The notes beneath the pieces are model-generated. The model worked only from the letters and a program-made list of their open reading frames with translations, searched no databases and was not told the origin of the DNA. The position numbers and the translations under genes are program-made. From Xiphias gladius (taxonomy: Eukaryota; Chordata; Actinopteri; Istiophoriformes; Xiphiidae): DNA of 64,000 nt. Below, in pieces: positions 1 to 13,600 of this stretch (positions are counted from its first letter, which is position 1; each line of letters begins with the position of its first letter). The stretch spans positions 10,054,001 through 10,118,000 of the forward strand of contig NC_053420.1 of the NCBI RefSeq assembly GCF_016859285.1, given 5' to 3'.

Positions 1-143
1 TACGGGGGGCGCTACTAGCTCATAGAGGGAACTGATAACAGGCCTGGGTCCAAACAGCCAGAAAACAAATTGACCAGCATAACTGAACTCAGTCTAGAGT
101 TCTGTGTGAATATGCAGTCCATGTGTACGTGTATGTGGTTATT

Positions 144-146
<3 letters not shown>

Positions 147-174
<28 letters not shown>

Positions 175-371
175 CTGTGTGTGGACGTGTAGGATATGTG
201 CCCAAGCAAACACACACCACACACATAGCCCACCACAGTTGATAGCTCGTGCTTGGTGCAGGGGTATTAGTTACAGGATTGAGAAATTATTTGATTATAA
301 AATAGCGTCGACTGTATGTTCTTAGGCAACTCATGCCAGCTCCTGTATGTGTGTGCCAGTAGGCTGGACCC

Positions 372-421
<50 letters not shown>

Positions 422-522
422 GTCTGGGCGGATGTATGAGTCTGTGTAGTGGAGACAGGGTGTGAGGGGGAGATTAAAAAATTTTGTATGCATGCATTGA
501 CATAAACATCAGAGTGCAGTCA

Positions 523-555
<33 letters not shown>

Positions 556-590
556 TGTGTGTGTGTGTGCGCGCGAGCGCGTGTGTGTGT
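147..590. repeat. cluster of three GT microsatellites
   Basis: GT runs lie at about 147-184, 379-420 (about 20 units, nearly perfect) and 522-590 (interrupted, with a GCGCGAGCGC island). All are in the same orientation within 450 bp, separated by unique sequence. Confidence 0.95.
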
Positions 591-1039
591 TGGTTTTGTG
601 TGCATTCCTGAGTGGACCCTGAATGGATCAAAGCTGCTGACACCCCAGGCAGTGTCCTCCTGAGGGAGCCAGCTGTCAGATCTGGGATCAGAGATCAGCG
701 GCATCTGTCCTCCCTCCTCTTTACTCTCTGTGGGGTCTGTCACAGCAGCTTAGCACTTAGCCAAAGGCACTGGTCGACAATCAGATTAGGCTCTCCTGAA
801 ATAATAGCTGTGACAACTAGGCAGCAAGGATGGGACCGTCCAAAGAGAGACAAGACAGGAGACGTGAGGAGTCAGACAATCAGACAGGTTGTAAGCAAAC
901 CAACAGTTTAGCCAAATTATCTAAACCAGAGGATCTCAGACTTTAAAACTTCACCCCTTTAACTTTTCCCTTAAGATCTTTACATCTCTTGCTCTGTTTG
1001 TTGCTTTTTCTGACTCCTGTGCACTTAGAGAACTCAAGT

Positions 1040-1425
1040 GTTTTCATGCAACCCTGTCTCCCAAGAATTACATTTATATATTCTTAATTTGAAACAGCAA
1101 ATTTTTTCAAGCAAACATTCTGCCACCCGGGTTAGGTTTTGTATCAATATTGAGTAAACATTGTTAATTAACATATCTGGCAAGTCACAAAATGTTGATA
1201 CTGAACGCATCAGTGAAATGTTCACTCACAGCCCTCGGCTATGTTTAGGTAAAGATTGTGATTCTTGGTTTAATATAAAAACAGTCCACAGTGACCTGAA
1301 ACACAAGACACAACATGTTTATTGTACTGACATTTAACCAAAACCACGACTCAGGATGAGAATCCCAGACTTTTGATGTCAAAGTCTGGCGCTCTACACT
1401 CCAAGCATCCAACCAACAACCACCC
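1040..1425. repeat. dispersed fish repeat, GCAACCCTGTCTCC family
   Basis: It shares landmarks with 19015-19590 and 48835-48960: AACCCTGTCTC at one end, a 'gatactgaacgcatcagt' type segment, then an 'accaaaaccacgactc' segment. The internal sharing shows it is repetitive; its class is not determined. Confidence 0.6.
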
Positions 1426-3307
1426 ACCTTCTCCCTACAATTTCTGTGTGGTATAAAAATGTCGAGTTTCTTTTACTTGAATAAATGTTTACCGTGAACA
1501 AAATGCAGGCATTAGTAATGTGTCTTACCAGAACGTCATAAAAAAAATTGTTAACCTACACTATTAAAACATAAATAAACATAGTTTGTTGGAAACATGG
1601 TTGTTTTTTTGTTGCTTCTCGCAGTACCCTCGGCCCATCCTTAAGGCATCCACGATGGTAACTGCTGTTCTAAACCACCTCTTTCAGAGGAAAAACTGAA
1701 GGGAAGCACACAGGAATTTTGTAAGAATTCCTCATTGCACAAGAAAACTGCATGTGTCCACACCTACAGCAAAGATGTTATGCCTAAGTTTATAAGGAGA
1801 CGAACTGCTTTGCTAAGAAGTTTACTGTTTGCTAATAAGTTCGACTGATCTCGGTGGTAGTTTTAAAAATTCTCACATAGTCTGACCGCTCCTGTGACCT
1901 GTCAGACATATTTTTAGAGAAGCTGCAGTGTTCCCTAATGTCAGCGATTAACTTGGGGAGTGCAGTGTTTTTTTATTACAGATAGAAACGATGGGAAAAA
2001 CTACAAAAATACCAAGATTGTAGAAAAAAAAAAAGAACAGAATTATGCTTTAATACTAATACATGTGGTGCTTCATGACCTTGAGAACGTGGCATAAAGA
2101 CTGTGAGAAACCTTGAGTTAGTGCCTTGAACATACAGCTCAGGAAGAACAGGTTTAGGCAGACTGACAATTGGCAACGAGATGTTAATATAAACAAGAGG
2201 ATGAAGTACAAATCTGCCATATAAAACACTGTACCGGTGGTAAAATTACACAGCGCAATAGCATCGACCATTGCCTGTGTGTGTTATGGTGTTGGGAATG
2301 TACGCACCCCTGACCGTGTGCCAGGGCTCTGGTCAGCCCACCCGTCGTAGATGTGCTGCCAGCTCTCACTTGGCAGACGCTTTGAAACCCTTCTTTACCT
2401 CTGCAGAGGTCAACAGTGTCAACAGCTCCGTCAGACCACATGTGTACGCGGAGCCTATGAATCAGTGTGACTGGAGCGTTTGTGTGTTCACGTGTCTTTC
2501 TAATGGGGTGTGATATGGGTTTGTGCAAACTGTGTGTGTTCAGCTGCTGCAGATTTGAATTGAAGACATTTCTTGATGCTGAATTTCTCTCAGTTTAAAA
2601 GCCTGGTTCCCACTCACCTACAGTGGTATCTTACCATGAAGAAGGTTTTTTATTTTATGTGCAAAAGTTTTGAGATATCCATCCATAGGATTACAGCCTC
2701 CCCCCCGGTAAAATGTAGGTGAATGGCATTTCGTTTGTGGCGTTTACAGCATTAAAAAAATTATGTTTAAAACTTCAACAGTAACATCTCTTTCTAGAAA
2801 CAGCGTTCCCATTAGTCTCAACAAGCCACAGACCTGACTGTGAACAGTTTTCATTGGGGCTATTACTTTGGTAGAATGTAATTCCAAAGAAAACTGAGAG
2901 GTCTGTGGATTACCCAGAAAAACTGGGACATTTAGACACGTCGCTGTTGACTTTTTTTTTTAACTTCTTCACTCCCAATACAAACTCATGCTGTGCATCT
3001 GAGCATCGTTCACTCCAAGATAACTTCATTTTAAATTCTAGAAGAAATTTGATGCACAAGACAGAAAATATTTCCAATTGACCGTCCATGCTGGCGATGG
3101 TTGTAACACAAAGAGGGAATTTGGTACAAAAATGACTGCAACTTTGGAAAACGCCCACTTGAATTGTCTAAGCCAGGTTGCTAAAGCATCATACCAGCTT
3201 CATCTGAAGTTTGGAGGTCATTTTTCGACGAAAGTAAGGACCGTGGATTTTGTCCCCAGTCGCTTTCATTGGAATAGGTTCATAGTAAGTATGGACAGGA
3301 GGGATAT

Positions 3308-3480
3308 TTAAAGGGGAACTCCACCAATCTTACACATCAAAGTCCGTGTACAGGTTGTGGGGAGCACTATGGCATATGTGATAAAAGTTGTATAAAGCCT
3401 TTTGTGGCTCCAGAGGGAGCTGCGTGAAGTCTGTTAGGGCTGAAGACCACAAATTTAACAATAAAAAAAACCAAATCATT
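3308..3480. repeat. dispersed fish repeat, GGGGAACTCCACCAAT family
   Basis: It opens AAAGGGGAACTCCACCAAT and contains GCATATGTGATAAAAGTTGTATAA, shared in diverged form with about 26548-26580. I recall this as a common percomorph repeat; the class is unknown. Confidence 0.5.
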
Positions 3481-4040
3481 GTTCTCCATCATTGAAAGAG
3501 CCAGACAAAGCCTGTTTTTGCTGATTGGTTAAATTTAATGACAGACATTGTCTCCTTTGAATATTTAATGACAGGGACCAAGGGACGTTTGACTAAGTTT
3601 TGTCTCATTTTTTAAATGTATATAAAGAAATAAACAACAGAATGAAATGCTGCCCCATTTATATTGTAATCATGTGGTATTTTATTTATAACATGTACCC
3701 CCATTTTGTTCTTTTTATTTTCTTCTTTTACTTGGATTAGCCACTATGCGTGCTCAGATTTGTGGTTCAGATTTTGTATTTTAATTCCAAAACTGTCAAC
3801 ATGGCTAGATACCACTAGAGGCAAGTGAGAAAATATGTTTTATTTAGTTCTAGTTTAGTTTATTTAGTTTTATTTAGTGGCTGCAGTGTTAACTCCTATT
3901 CACCACTGCCCTTTTGCACCTTGCTCGAAAAGCTCCCCAGAGCCTTCGCTTTAGGAAGTTTCAAGCTCAAACCCCCTTCTCCACACACATGCACAAAAAC
4001 ACACACACTCTAAAACCTTCTCCCTCTCTGCCCTCCCTCC

Positions 4041-4260
4041 ATCTTGCTCTCTCTCTCTCTCTCTCTCTCCCTCTCTCACTACTCCCTTCTCTCAGCTCAC
4101 ATGCACGCACACACACTCGCTACAAATGCATCGAGTGGAACAGATCCACAGTGCTGCACAGTAGTGAACCAGCGGTGTGTGATTTTGGGGGGGGGGGGTG
4201 GGGGGTTGGAGGGGTGCGGGGTGGAGAAAACGAGAGACAGAGAGAGAGAAAGAGAGAGAG
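4041..4260 (+). promoter_or_regulatory. low-complexity probable promoter region of apcdd1l
   Basis: A CT tract (about 4045-4080), a G-run block (4187-4223) and a GA tract (about 4231-4260) lie 340-550 bp upstream of the apcdd1l start codon. No TATA box is clear. Such tracts are common around vertebrate promoters. The promoter role is inferred from position only. Confidence 0.35.
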
Positions 4261-4354
4261 CATTTACTCTCCCTTTCGCCAACTGAAGGGAAGCACCAGT
4301 GTGGAGAGGTTGCATGAAGCAAGTGGTTCCAACTGAGGACTTTCTTATCAGACC

Positions 4355-4375
4355 ATGGAAGCCAAGTGGAGGTAG
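4355..4375 (+). promoter_or_regulatory. upstream open reading frame in the probable apcdd1l 5' leader
   Basis: ATG in an excellent context (GACCATGG) opens a six-codon frame (MEAKWR) that stops at TAG 224 nt before the apcdd1l start. If the leader is unspliced and begins upstream of here, ribosomes would meet this ATG first. The transcription start is not known, so inclusion in the mRNA is inference. Confidence 0.35.
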
Positions 4376-4598
4376 AAGGAGAAGAAGAGAAGAAGAAAAA
4401 AAGGCCCTGCTGGCTCAACAGGAGACCAGAGTTTCATCTGAGGGATTACTGGACATTTTATATGTGAGGTCCTGTAATGGTGATAACCTACCTGATCGTG
4501 TCTTGTTGACAGGAGCCTCTCCGTTTCTTGGATTTCCCCGGGATCAAAGTTTGTTTTCGGAGCAAAAAGTGTGAAGGAAGTGTGCAGAAGCAGGAAAC

Positions 4599-4653
4599 AT
4601 GTCAAACGGACGTTTCAGTCACCTGTTGAGGGGAGCCTGGCTGCTTTGGCAAG
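4599..4653 (+). CDS. apcdd1l: apcdd1l coding exon 1 (start codon, signal peptide)
   Basis: The exon encodes 18 residues beginning MSNGRFSHLL and stops in phase 1 at a strong donor (CAAG|GTGAGT). The ATG has A at -3. Start choice: it yields a signal peptide whose hydrophobic core (AWLLWQ) continues into exon 2 (AVFVAGAG) once spliced, which is the main evidence that the two exons join. No alternative in-frame start with such a leader is seen. Confidence 0.8.
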
Positions 4654-7600
4654 GTGAGTTCAGCCACTGTCTGCAGGATGGCAGTGTGTCTTCCAAGTGT
4701 CTAAACAGGCTTTTTCAATATATAGTTTCTCTCTAATTCCTCCCATAGTTCACTGGACAGATTTCTGTCCTGTGAACTATGCAGATTTCGTCTGATTAAA
4801 CTTATATAAAGCCTCGTTATTTCTTTCTTTTTACCCTGATTTTGATCTAAAATTTGATGTTGTTTCAAAAGATACGTTTAAGAAAAGCTTAAGCAGGTGC
4901 TGTTGGTACTTTTTAAGTTGTTATTTTTTAAGTGTGAGAAAATTTGCAGTATAAATCTTGCCGTTAGAATCGGATCCTGAAAGACTGTAGCAGATTTCCC
5001 CCTGTACTCCACAGCTTTTCCAGTATGAAAACAATGAGATAAATGCTCTCTCATGTGAGAAATCAGCTGAACACTTGGGGATTTAGCTTAAAGAACACAT
5101 GGCAGGACACAGAGACAAAAAAGGAAGAGATTATAACAGACAAACTCATAATTACAAGGAAGTCATTATGTAATTTGTCACAATTCAAACAATTCGCAAA
5201 GTTCAACGTGTGGATCAGCACCTTGAAAAATAAAAAAACAACCTGTGCTGACACTAGACTTATGAATAGCCAGTCTGTGTCCCCCCTCTGTCTCTCTGAG
5301 TGTCTTCAAAGCGTCAGTGGCCAGTGGAGGAGTCTTAAAAAGGAGCTCTGGCTGGTGCCTTTAAACAATGGTTCCCTAGGAGCAGGGAAGCGTGGCCCTG
5401 GAACTAATGTTGCCATTATGTTAATGGTTAGAATAACAGGAGACGGCCATTACTGACCCTACATCGGGCTGCTGTGCAGTGCTGATTGTTCAGCCGCCAC
5501 GGCCTCGATTGTGGAGACACAGCGTTTGGCCCATCATGACTGGTTAGGGTGATGGGCGATGGGAGACAGACAGGAGGAGGCATCTGCCCAGTTATAATCA
5601 TCAGCGAGCAAGACTGATAGATTGGTGTCTGTGAACTGTTTTCACCGCTCAAGTGTAGTTGAGGAGACAGGAAAGGTTGAGCTGAAAACGGATTTGAATT
5701 TAATGTAAGGGGCCAATGATATCAAATTTGGAATTATTTGGGCCACAGCATCTGTATTCAGAGGAATTTTGATAGGTGCAATGTAATTTTCTGCAAAAAC
5801 AAAACAAACAAAACAAAAAAAAAACAGTGAGATGACTCCATAAGATTGACTCCATATTGAGATAGACTTTTGAGGAACTTTTTACTGAGCACCCATTGAA
5901 CCCAAAATCCCACTTTAAAGCTACAAACACTCTTTTCTTAAACTGCCGTCTCTCGTCTTCAAGGTAAAATTGAACAATTTGCTTTTTCAGAAAAGACTTC
6001 ATGGTAAATATTTTGATAAGGTCTGATGGATCCTTGGACAGTAGAATTTCCTCTTGTGGGTCAATAAATATCTAATCTGAACTGTATGGGAATATTTTGA
6101 GATCCAACCCTTTATCTTATTCATTTAAATTAAACCTTGGATGCAGTATTCCTGTTTCAGCCTATAATAGTCCTGTTCGAACTTGAAACTCGCCAAGTAT
6201 GAGAAACAGACACCAACCGGATTTCTCGAAACGTCTCCAAACCGAACTTTTGGATTAAGCTGATAACCGATGTAGTCTCAGCTCCAAAACATCAATGGAC
6301 CATCAACTTCTCTTGTCCGCTATCTACATCTCAACTGCCATGGCTGCTCACCAAGAAGAGATTCCACAATGCATGTCAGTTGCTATTGTAATGAGAGATC
6401 CTCTCTAGTGTCTGATAGCGCTAAAACCAAAAATGAAAGCCATTGTACATCCATTGGCACTCAATAAAGTTGGAATAACAGCAGAAATTGTTTTGTTTGA
6501 ATGTTGTATGGACTAGTAAAGCTACAAATAACCAAGAGTATGAAAATATGAGACAATGGGGGGGGTGTTGTCTTGATGTGTCAGTTGTTTTCTTCATGGT
6601 GCAGGTGTGTGAAATGCAGCAGGACGATCTGTGCGTTGTTGCTTTGCGAACAGGAGCCAGAGTTTGCTAACCACAGTGGAACTGGCAGCAGCGTCCACTG
6701 GGCAAACCCCTGTAGATCCCTTGTCCAAATAAACAAGGCCGCAGGATTAAAAAGCTTACACTGTGATGAAAAGACAACAGTAGTCGTCCATACGCTGCCC
6801 CGGGGACAGAGGGATACTCCTGGTACGGGAGACCGCAATGAGACATTGGGGTTAAAGCCCAAAAAAGGAAGGGGGACTGAGGGTTAGAATAACACAACAG
6901 ACCTCATGTTCTTTGAAAAACCTCTAAATCAACCTGACCTTTGCCTGACTTTGGTGACAAGGGTGAAGGGAGAGGAGAGAGGCAGTAGCACGGCACTGCA
7001 GCAACAAGACTTAACCAACAATTATTTTCTTATTTGTTTAATCTGATGCTTGTTTTTTTCATTAATCGCTCTGTCTATGAAATGTCAAAAATTTTTCAAA
7101 AATGTCAAAAATTCTCAGAAATTTCCATGAGTAACACTTCATGGGTTATGATGACATTTTTTCAAGTAACATTCCCAAGTCTGGTTCCTGATAAGTGTTT
7201 TTTTTTTTTTTAATATACTGCAGGGCAATAAAACAGGCCCTGAAAAAGAGAGATAAAATTTGAATATGGTTAATGCGGTGAACTTTATCTTATTTATTTT
7301 TTTAAAAAGATTAAGAAAAACTTGCTATAGTAGTGCAGTCTGGCTGGAGATGTAAAGCTGTTTCCACTTGTGTGAATGAAAAAACCAGAACAGTTTTGTT
7401 TTTTTTCGCTGTGGCCAGCAGCAAGATATTTATGTCCTGTGTTCGTGCATGCTGACCTTCTCTAAGTAGAAAAACAAGAACAATCTGCAAAATTAGAAAA
7501 TTACACAGGATATGCAGCTGGTCATATTTCATGAGGGACGACGGGTAATTCTCTCAAAAATGATGATACAGATGAAATCATTGCAAGCATCAATATGTGG

Positions 7601-10600
7601 GTGGAGGGAGATTTCCCATTAGAAAACCAATGAAGCTATCTTATGACAATGGTTCTCAGACCTGGGCTAGGGACCCTTTGGGGTCACAAGATAAAGCTGA
7701 GAGGTGGCGACATAAAGAATAAGATAAGGGAAAAGAAAATTCTTCTACATGATTATTTGACTAACTTTTCATTTGGACTTTTTTCTAAACTTTGCTCAGT
7801 TTTGCCTCTTTTGCCCTGTGACAATTGTTCAAACTAAATGGGGTCACAAGATAAATGAGGGATTGTGAGATGATAAATATGATAGGAAATAAGAATAAGA
7901 TAACTTGCCCCACAAATATGTTTTTTGTGTTTTTGATTTGGAATTTTCTCTAAACTATGCTGAATGTCCCGTTTAGAGGGACATTCACTCTTTGTTACTC
8001 ACTGTGTATAATTTATACAAATATGTAACTTGTGACAAGGGTTAGCAAAAAGACACTCCTTCATTGTAAGGGGTCACAAGCCAAAAAGAAGCTGGAAATC
8101 ACTGTCTTATAACACCGATCCAAGATCTGGAGGACAGCTCAGCGTCTCAGCGAGCGTGAAAAAGCAGCTGTGAGCTCTGAATAATGTCCGGCAGTCACTT
8201 AAATATGTGGAATCTCAGAGTTACAGTAGCATTTAATATTTCTGTTCACACAGGCAAAAACACACTCATGCACTTCACTAATCTTGTCACTACAGCACAT
8301 GAAGACGCCTCGCTCTCCCTCCCACGCCCCATCCTCCTGACCGACTTCATTCACCTCATCACCACTAACATACACACACAGAGAGAGAGAAAAGAAAACA
8401 AAGACAGAAAAAAAGAAGGGAGGAATCTGAAATCCATCCAGGAGAAATGAGCCGTTAACATCATGGCTTTTTCATCAGGGGCGGGGGAGGTGGGCCAGGA
8501 GGGCACGGGCACTTCGGGGACAGTTTGGAGGGTTTTGTCCTGCAACACAGAGGAAAAAAGAGATGAGAGTGGCTTTACGGTACACGGGCAGGGGTGCCAC
8601 ACTGAAAGAAATGGGCTGAGGATGTAAAGAAGTAGAAAACACATGAGGATGTAGTTAAAATACTTGAACACCAAGGGCACGGCCATCGTTTATGTGCACC
8701 AATAACATTTTCTCTGGGACAAAACAGATTTTCTTTCACCTCCACTGCCTCCACTTTGGCAGGTATAGTGATTCTCCATTAAAAGCCTCAATAGATGCAG
8801 CTATGAAGCAGACAAAGGCGTCTCTCTCTAATGAATGACCCGCTGGGTTGACTCAAACGTCAAGCACTTGATTCCCTCTGCAAGCCCTGAATCAAAAGTG
8901 CCTGGATCTGGTTCTTGTTTTTACAGGACAGCTCCAAATAAAGAAGTACATAAAACGTTATTTTGACTTTGGCGCTGTGGATGAGAGATGAGAGCGAAGG
9001 CTGCCAAACCGTAATCACAAATGCAAACAAACAAACAGAGTGCAGCCTGGAGGTCCTTTATAAATGGTATCCCTTCTGCAGTCCACTTTAAATCAATGTG
9101 TGCAGTGTGTGTTTGTGAACGTGGGCGCATGCGTTGTGTGTGTGTGTGTGTGTGTGTGTGTGGAAACAGGATGAATATGGAAGCTCAAAGGCAGGTAGAT
9201 TACTTTGGCCAGTCATCAGTCAGATGAAGCAAAAGGCCAGTGGCAGCGGCAGAGTTGGCGGTGATGACAGACTGACTGTCCAGACCACACGCAGGTCACT
9301 GGCTGCTGTGCTGACCCCTTGTGGGAGACTCGTGACACTGCGTGGATGACAAATGGCAGAGGATGAGTGTTTTCTCTTCCTGACTGGAATTCATGATCTG
9401 TGGTGTATTCTTCAGCTGCTCTTCACAAGGAAGTCAGGTTTTCTACAGTTGCAAACGAACGGATTGGTCTATCTTACTGTTAATCAACATATCAATACCT
9501 CTGGTCCTTATGAGCAAAATGAGCCATCGCATTTGGCTATTACCTCTCTTTGTATGTTGTTATGGCAATCCAAGAGACATGCGCACATCAAACCTTGGTT
9601 GTGTCCCGTTCTAGTAAATGGGGGAATAGCCTAAAGATGTATTAGTTATGCTGCTTTAGTGAACTATTCACATTCTGTGTTTTGACGCTTGACCCCTATG
9701 AAGTCATAGAGATTACTGACATGGTCTGACCTGAGTAAAACATGAGTAAAAGTTACTTTGAGTTAGGGCTGAAACCAACAACTGTTTTCCTTATCGACAA
9801 ATCTTTCAACAATTTCTCAACCACAATGATTTCTCAATAAATAAGTTAATCGTTTGGTCAATAAAACATCAAAAAAGGGAAAAATTCCTATCACAATTTC
9901 TTACAGACCACAGCAATTTCATTAAATGTCTTGTTTTGTTTGACCGACATTCCAAAACCCAAAGATGATCAATTTACTGTAATCTAAGACAAGAAAAAGC
10001 AGCAAATTCTGACATTTCAGAAGCTGGGACCATCAACTGTCTGGAAATTTTGCTTAAAAATGATTCAAACACTTAATTCATTATCAACCGGCACCTGGTT
10101 TTAATCTTGTGGCTGATCAGTGTATGAGCTATCATAAAGTTGAATGCAAATATTCACGTTGGGGTTGAATCAGTCTTCCGCTGAGTTTCATTAGTAAAAA
10201 TGCACAAAATCTGTTTTTGAAAGATGCACCGAGCACTACACTGTGACAGGGAGGTGCAGATTGCTTCACGGGGAAGTTTCATGGGGCCAAAGTGGAAAAA
10301 TATATCAGTAGTAACCATTTCAGGGCAAAACTAATGATAATTGACGGCCTATGTAGGAAGTGAATCAACTGAAATAGTCCCCCAACTCCCCCAAACTGAG
10401 ATGGGGGTTGAATATTATCATATGTATTACAACATTGCCTCACTTGTGGTTGGAATAGGCTCTTTTGTAGAAGAATACTTAAAATCCAACGATGAGCAAT
10501 TTTGTTTTACTAAGCTCTGCTTTTATGAGAACTCTTTTGGTAAATGCAACCATATGCCCGACTGGAGTTCGATCCAAGAGAGGGAGAGGGGCTGAATGAC

Positions 10601-13600
10601 AAGTGACCTCAAGAATCACTCTATAGAAATGCTTTGGCAAAAGCTGAAACTCAAATATAGCAACCCAAATGACTCCACATCACACACTGTGACTCTCGCC
10701 TCATTCATTGTAACCACTTACACAACATGTTGCATGCAGCTACAAAGGGTGGATAACACAAAACAGACCGACGGAACGACTTGCGAGGCGCAGTGGAAAT
10801 TAATTAATCCTGATTAGTATTTCTGCTCCGAGTTTTCCTGTGAGAGCGCAGCTGGGTCCGACTGACCGGGTTCCCTCGCCAGCTGCAGTGAAATGGAGCA
10901 TAAACAAACACATCACTGCGTGGGGAAAATTGCAAACATGTTTCAATGCCTTTGACCGGAAAAAGAAGTATTAATCATATCAACAAATAGACAGACCGCT
11001 GGAAGGAGGAGAAATGTGCCTTGAGCTTAAATCTGGTTTTGTGGTCTGTGACCGTATAGATCAAACAATCCAAACAGTACATATGTGTGCGTGTGTGTGT
11101 GTGTGTGCGTGTGTGTGTGTCTGTGTGTGTGTGTGCGTGTGTGTGCGCGTGTGTGTGTTTGTGTGTATCAGGTGGAAAGATGCGAGGAAATGACTGAGCT
11201 GCACACATGTCTGTGGTCAGCATAAGGGAAGCATCCCAAGAGTGAGGGGAACAAAAAATATCCTCCATCTGACACTAACTAGGTTAATAAATGCCGATCA
11301 GTCAGCCTCCATCTTGGAGCCTCTTGCAGAAAAATCCAATGGCAAATCTACGTCACACACTTTCCATTCAAAAGTCCTCATTTTCCTTCAGCTCCATCTG
11401 CTCAGTCAAATGAGAACAAACTGGTCTGCTCAGCGGATGTTTCTGCAGGATACTCCCAGGCAGCTCAACTGGAGGCTCGACAGGTGATATGCTCCCCGTG
11501 TGCATCTAAAGTCGAGTGAGAGAAAAGTGGAGGTAGATTACACTAGGTGTAACCATTACACCCGCAAAGCTGTTTGTCCTGGGAAAGTTTAGAAAGTGAG
11601 AGAAAGAGTAAAAGAGCTTTGGGGATAAAAGGGAGCTAAAGGGAATAAAGGAGAAGGAAAAACCTCTGACTTTAGGGTTGCAACCAAAGACTAATTTCAG
11701 TATTGATTAATCTGATGATTTTCTTTCATGATTAATCAACTCTATGAAAAATTTTTTTTTTTTAAAGTGAAAAAATTGTGTTTACAATTCTTCAGTGCCC
11801 AAGCTGATGTCTTCAATATGCTTGTTTTTGTTCCACAAGCAGTCCAAAACCTTGGACAAAGAAAAACAGCGTATTATCCAATTTGAGAAGCTGGAACAAG
11901 AACACATATGTAATTTTTGCTTGAAAAATGAAAAAAAAAAGAATCAATAATCGAAATAACTGCTGATTACATTTGTTCTGAACAACTAATTGTTGCAGCT
12001 CTAGCTGACTTAAAGCCAAAGTTTAACATTTTAAGGAATAGTCTTATGGCGGAGCGCAAGATGAGAAGAATGATACCACTCTCGTCTTCGTCCATTAAAT
12101 ATAAGTCTACAGTCAGAAACTGCTTAGCTTACCTTAGCAAAAAAACTGGAAACAGGTGGAAACAGCTAGCTTGGCTTTGTGTCTGCAATCACCTCTAAAG
12201 GTTACTATTGAACACGTTGTATATAATTCGTTTAATCCATACAAAAACCAAACTGTAAAGACGACAATTCACCATAAGGAAGAAAGAAAGCAAGTGGACA
12301 AGTACAAGAGGAAAACAAGAGAAAAAGTCAGAGAGAAAACAGGAGGTGGAGGCATCAGTTAGAACTTATACCCTTTGCTTCTTGAAATTTGTTTCGGGAG
12401 GATGAAACTAAAGCCATCCTTTTCACACGCACAAAAATGCACATACACATTGCTCACACGGACCCCATTGGGTTTCCTCATGTTGCGACCGTGAATGCAA
12501 TCAGCAAATCCTCTCACCTTTGTCTCGCCTGAAACCAGATCGGAGCGCTCGGCCTGGCCATGTCCACAACTCACACATCTCTGTGCAACAACGAGTGGAC
12601 AGAGCAAAACATGCAGTTATGAGCACGACAGGCAGACAGACTGCAGATGTGCACATGTCAGATCAATAACTGTGATGGAGTGAATAATGCTTTCATTTGG
12701 AGTAACTTTATCGTCAGTGTTTGGGGAAAAAATCTCAACCAAGACCATCCATTGTCAAAAATGTTTTTTAAGTCATAATATCAACAGATGTGTTTGGCGT
12801 AACTGGCGGCTGCTGTCAGTGACCCATTGTTTGATCTCTCTCAAGGATAGAAATGAAATGCATATTTGCTGTACAAAGAGTATACACTCATGCACAGTCA
12901 CCTACATACACACCTCCTGCTTCCAAGCAAATCCAAAAATAAGGACTGTACGTTGCAGCTGCAGGCTGATTGAATTGACAAGCCAAAACCGTCTGTACTG
13001 TGGCCAACGTCCGAGTTCACAGCCATGTGTGGTTCCTATAGCCCAGACTCAACTCTCATTACATGGAAAATTTACCAAAATTACAGCCTGCAGTCAACCA
13101 GAATTCTGTAAAGATGTAGCAGAGAAAGGAAGTGAATGTTCCCCTATGGCTTTTACTTGTGCCCCTTCATTTTCTGAGGAAGGAGGCTGATAATCATCTC
13201 TGAAATGGATATTTTTGGTTTTCCCGTTTCCCACCTTCCACCCAAAATCAGCCTGGAAATCTAAATGAAGCTTCTGTGATTATTTACTCACTGTTTTTTT
13301 TTTTTTGACTTTCCTTTCCTCTGTAGCTGTGTTTGTGGCTGGGGCTGGGAGTAAACTATGGGAGGTGCCCACAGCCTCCTTCACTTCCGTCTCCAACCTC
13401 AGTGAGAGCCTGCAGTGGGAGCCCCGCTGTCATTACCGCCACCTACGGGACTCAGTGAGCATCACAGCAGACACCCCCCCAAGAGTGGACGGCACATGGG
13501 TGTCAATAAGGTAAAACTTCGTAAAGCTGTTGTAGCAATGACTCAGTCAAGCACAGCTAGAGTCAGTTTACCATTTATGCACTTTTATATCATATACGAG

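Larger units (their letters stand above)
1..4040. other. upstream intergenic DNA
   Basis: No exon is recognised. It holds three GT microsatellites (below), two fish-type repeats (about 1040-1425 and 3308-3480) and otherwise unique AT-rich sequence. Small open frames here are repeat-encoded (HTHTHT) or lack homology by eye. Confidence 0.6.
4654..13326 (+). other. apcdd1l intron 1 (8.67 kb)
   Basis: Bounded by a GTGAGT donor and a CTGTAG acceptor. It contains a hAT-like element (7647-8104), two GGCTGCAAC-type elements, one AGCTTAGC-type repeat, and GT microsatellites near 9134-9162 and 11087-11168. Two blocks look unique and relatively GC-rich (about 5270-5650 and 8100-8560) and could be conserved regulatory DNA, but nothing in the sequence alone proves it. 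No further exon is recognised. Confidence 0.7.

Noticed and set aside
15..743. Open frames rich in HTHTHT (and similar frames at 63142-63372)
   Set aside because: They are translations of GT/CA microsatellites, not genes.
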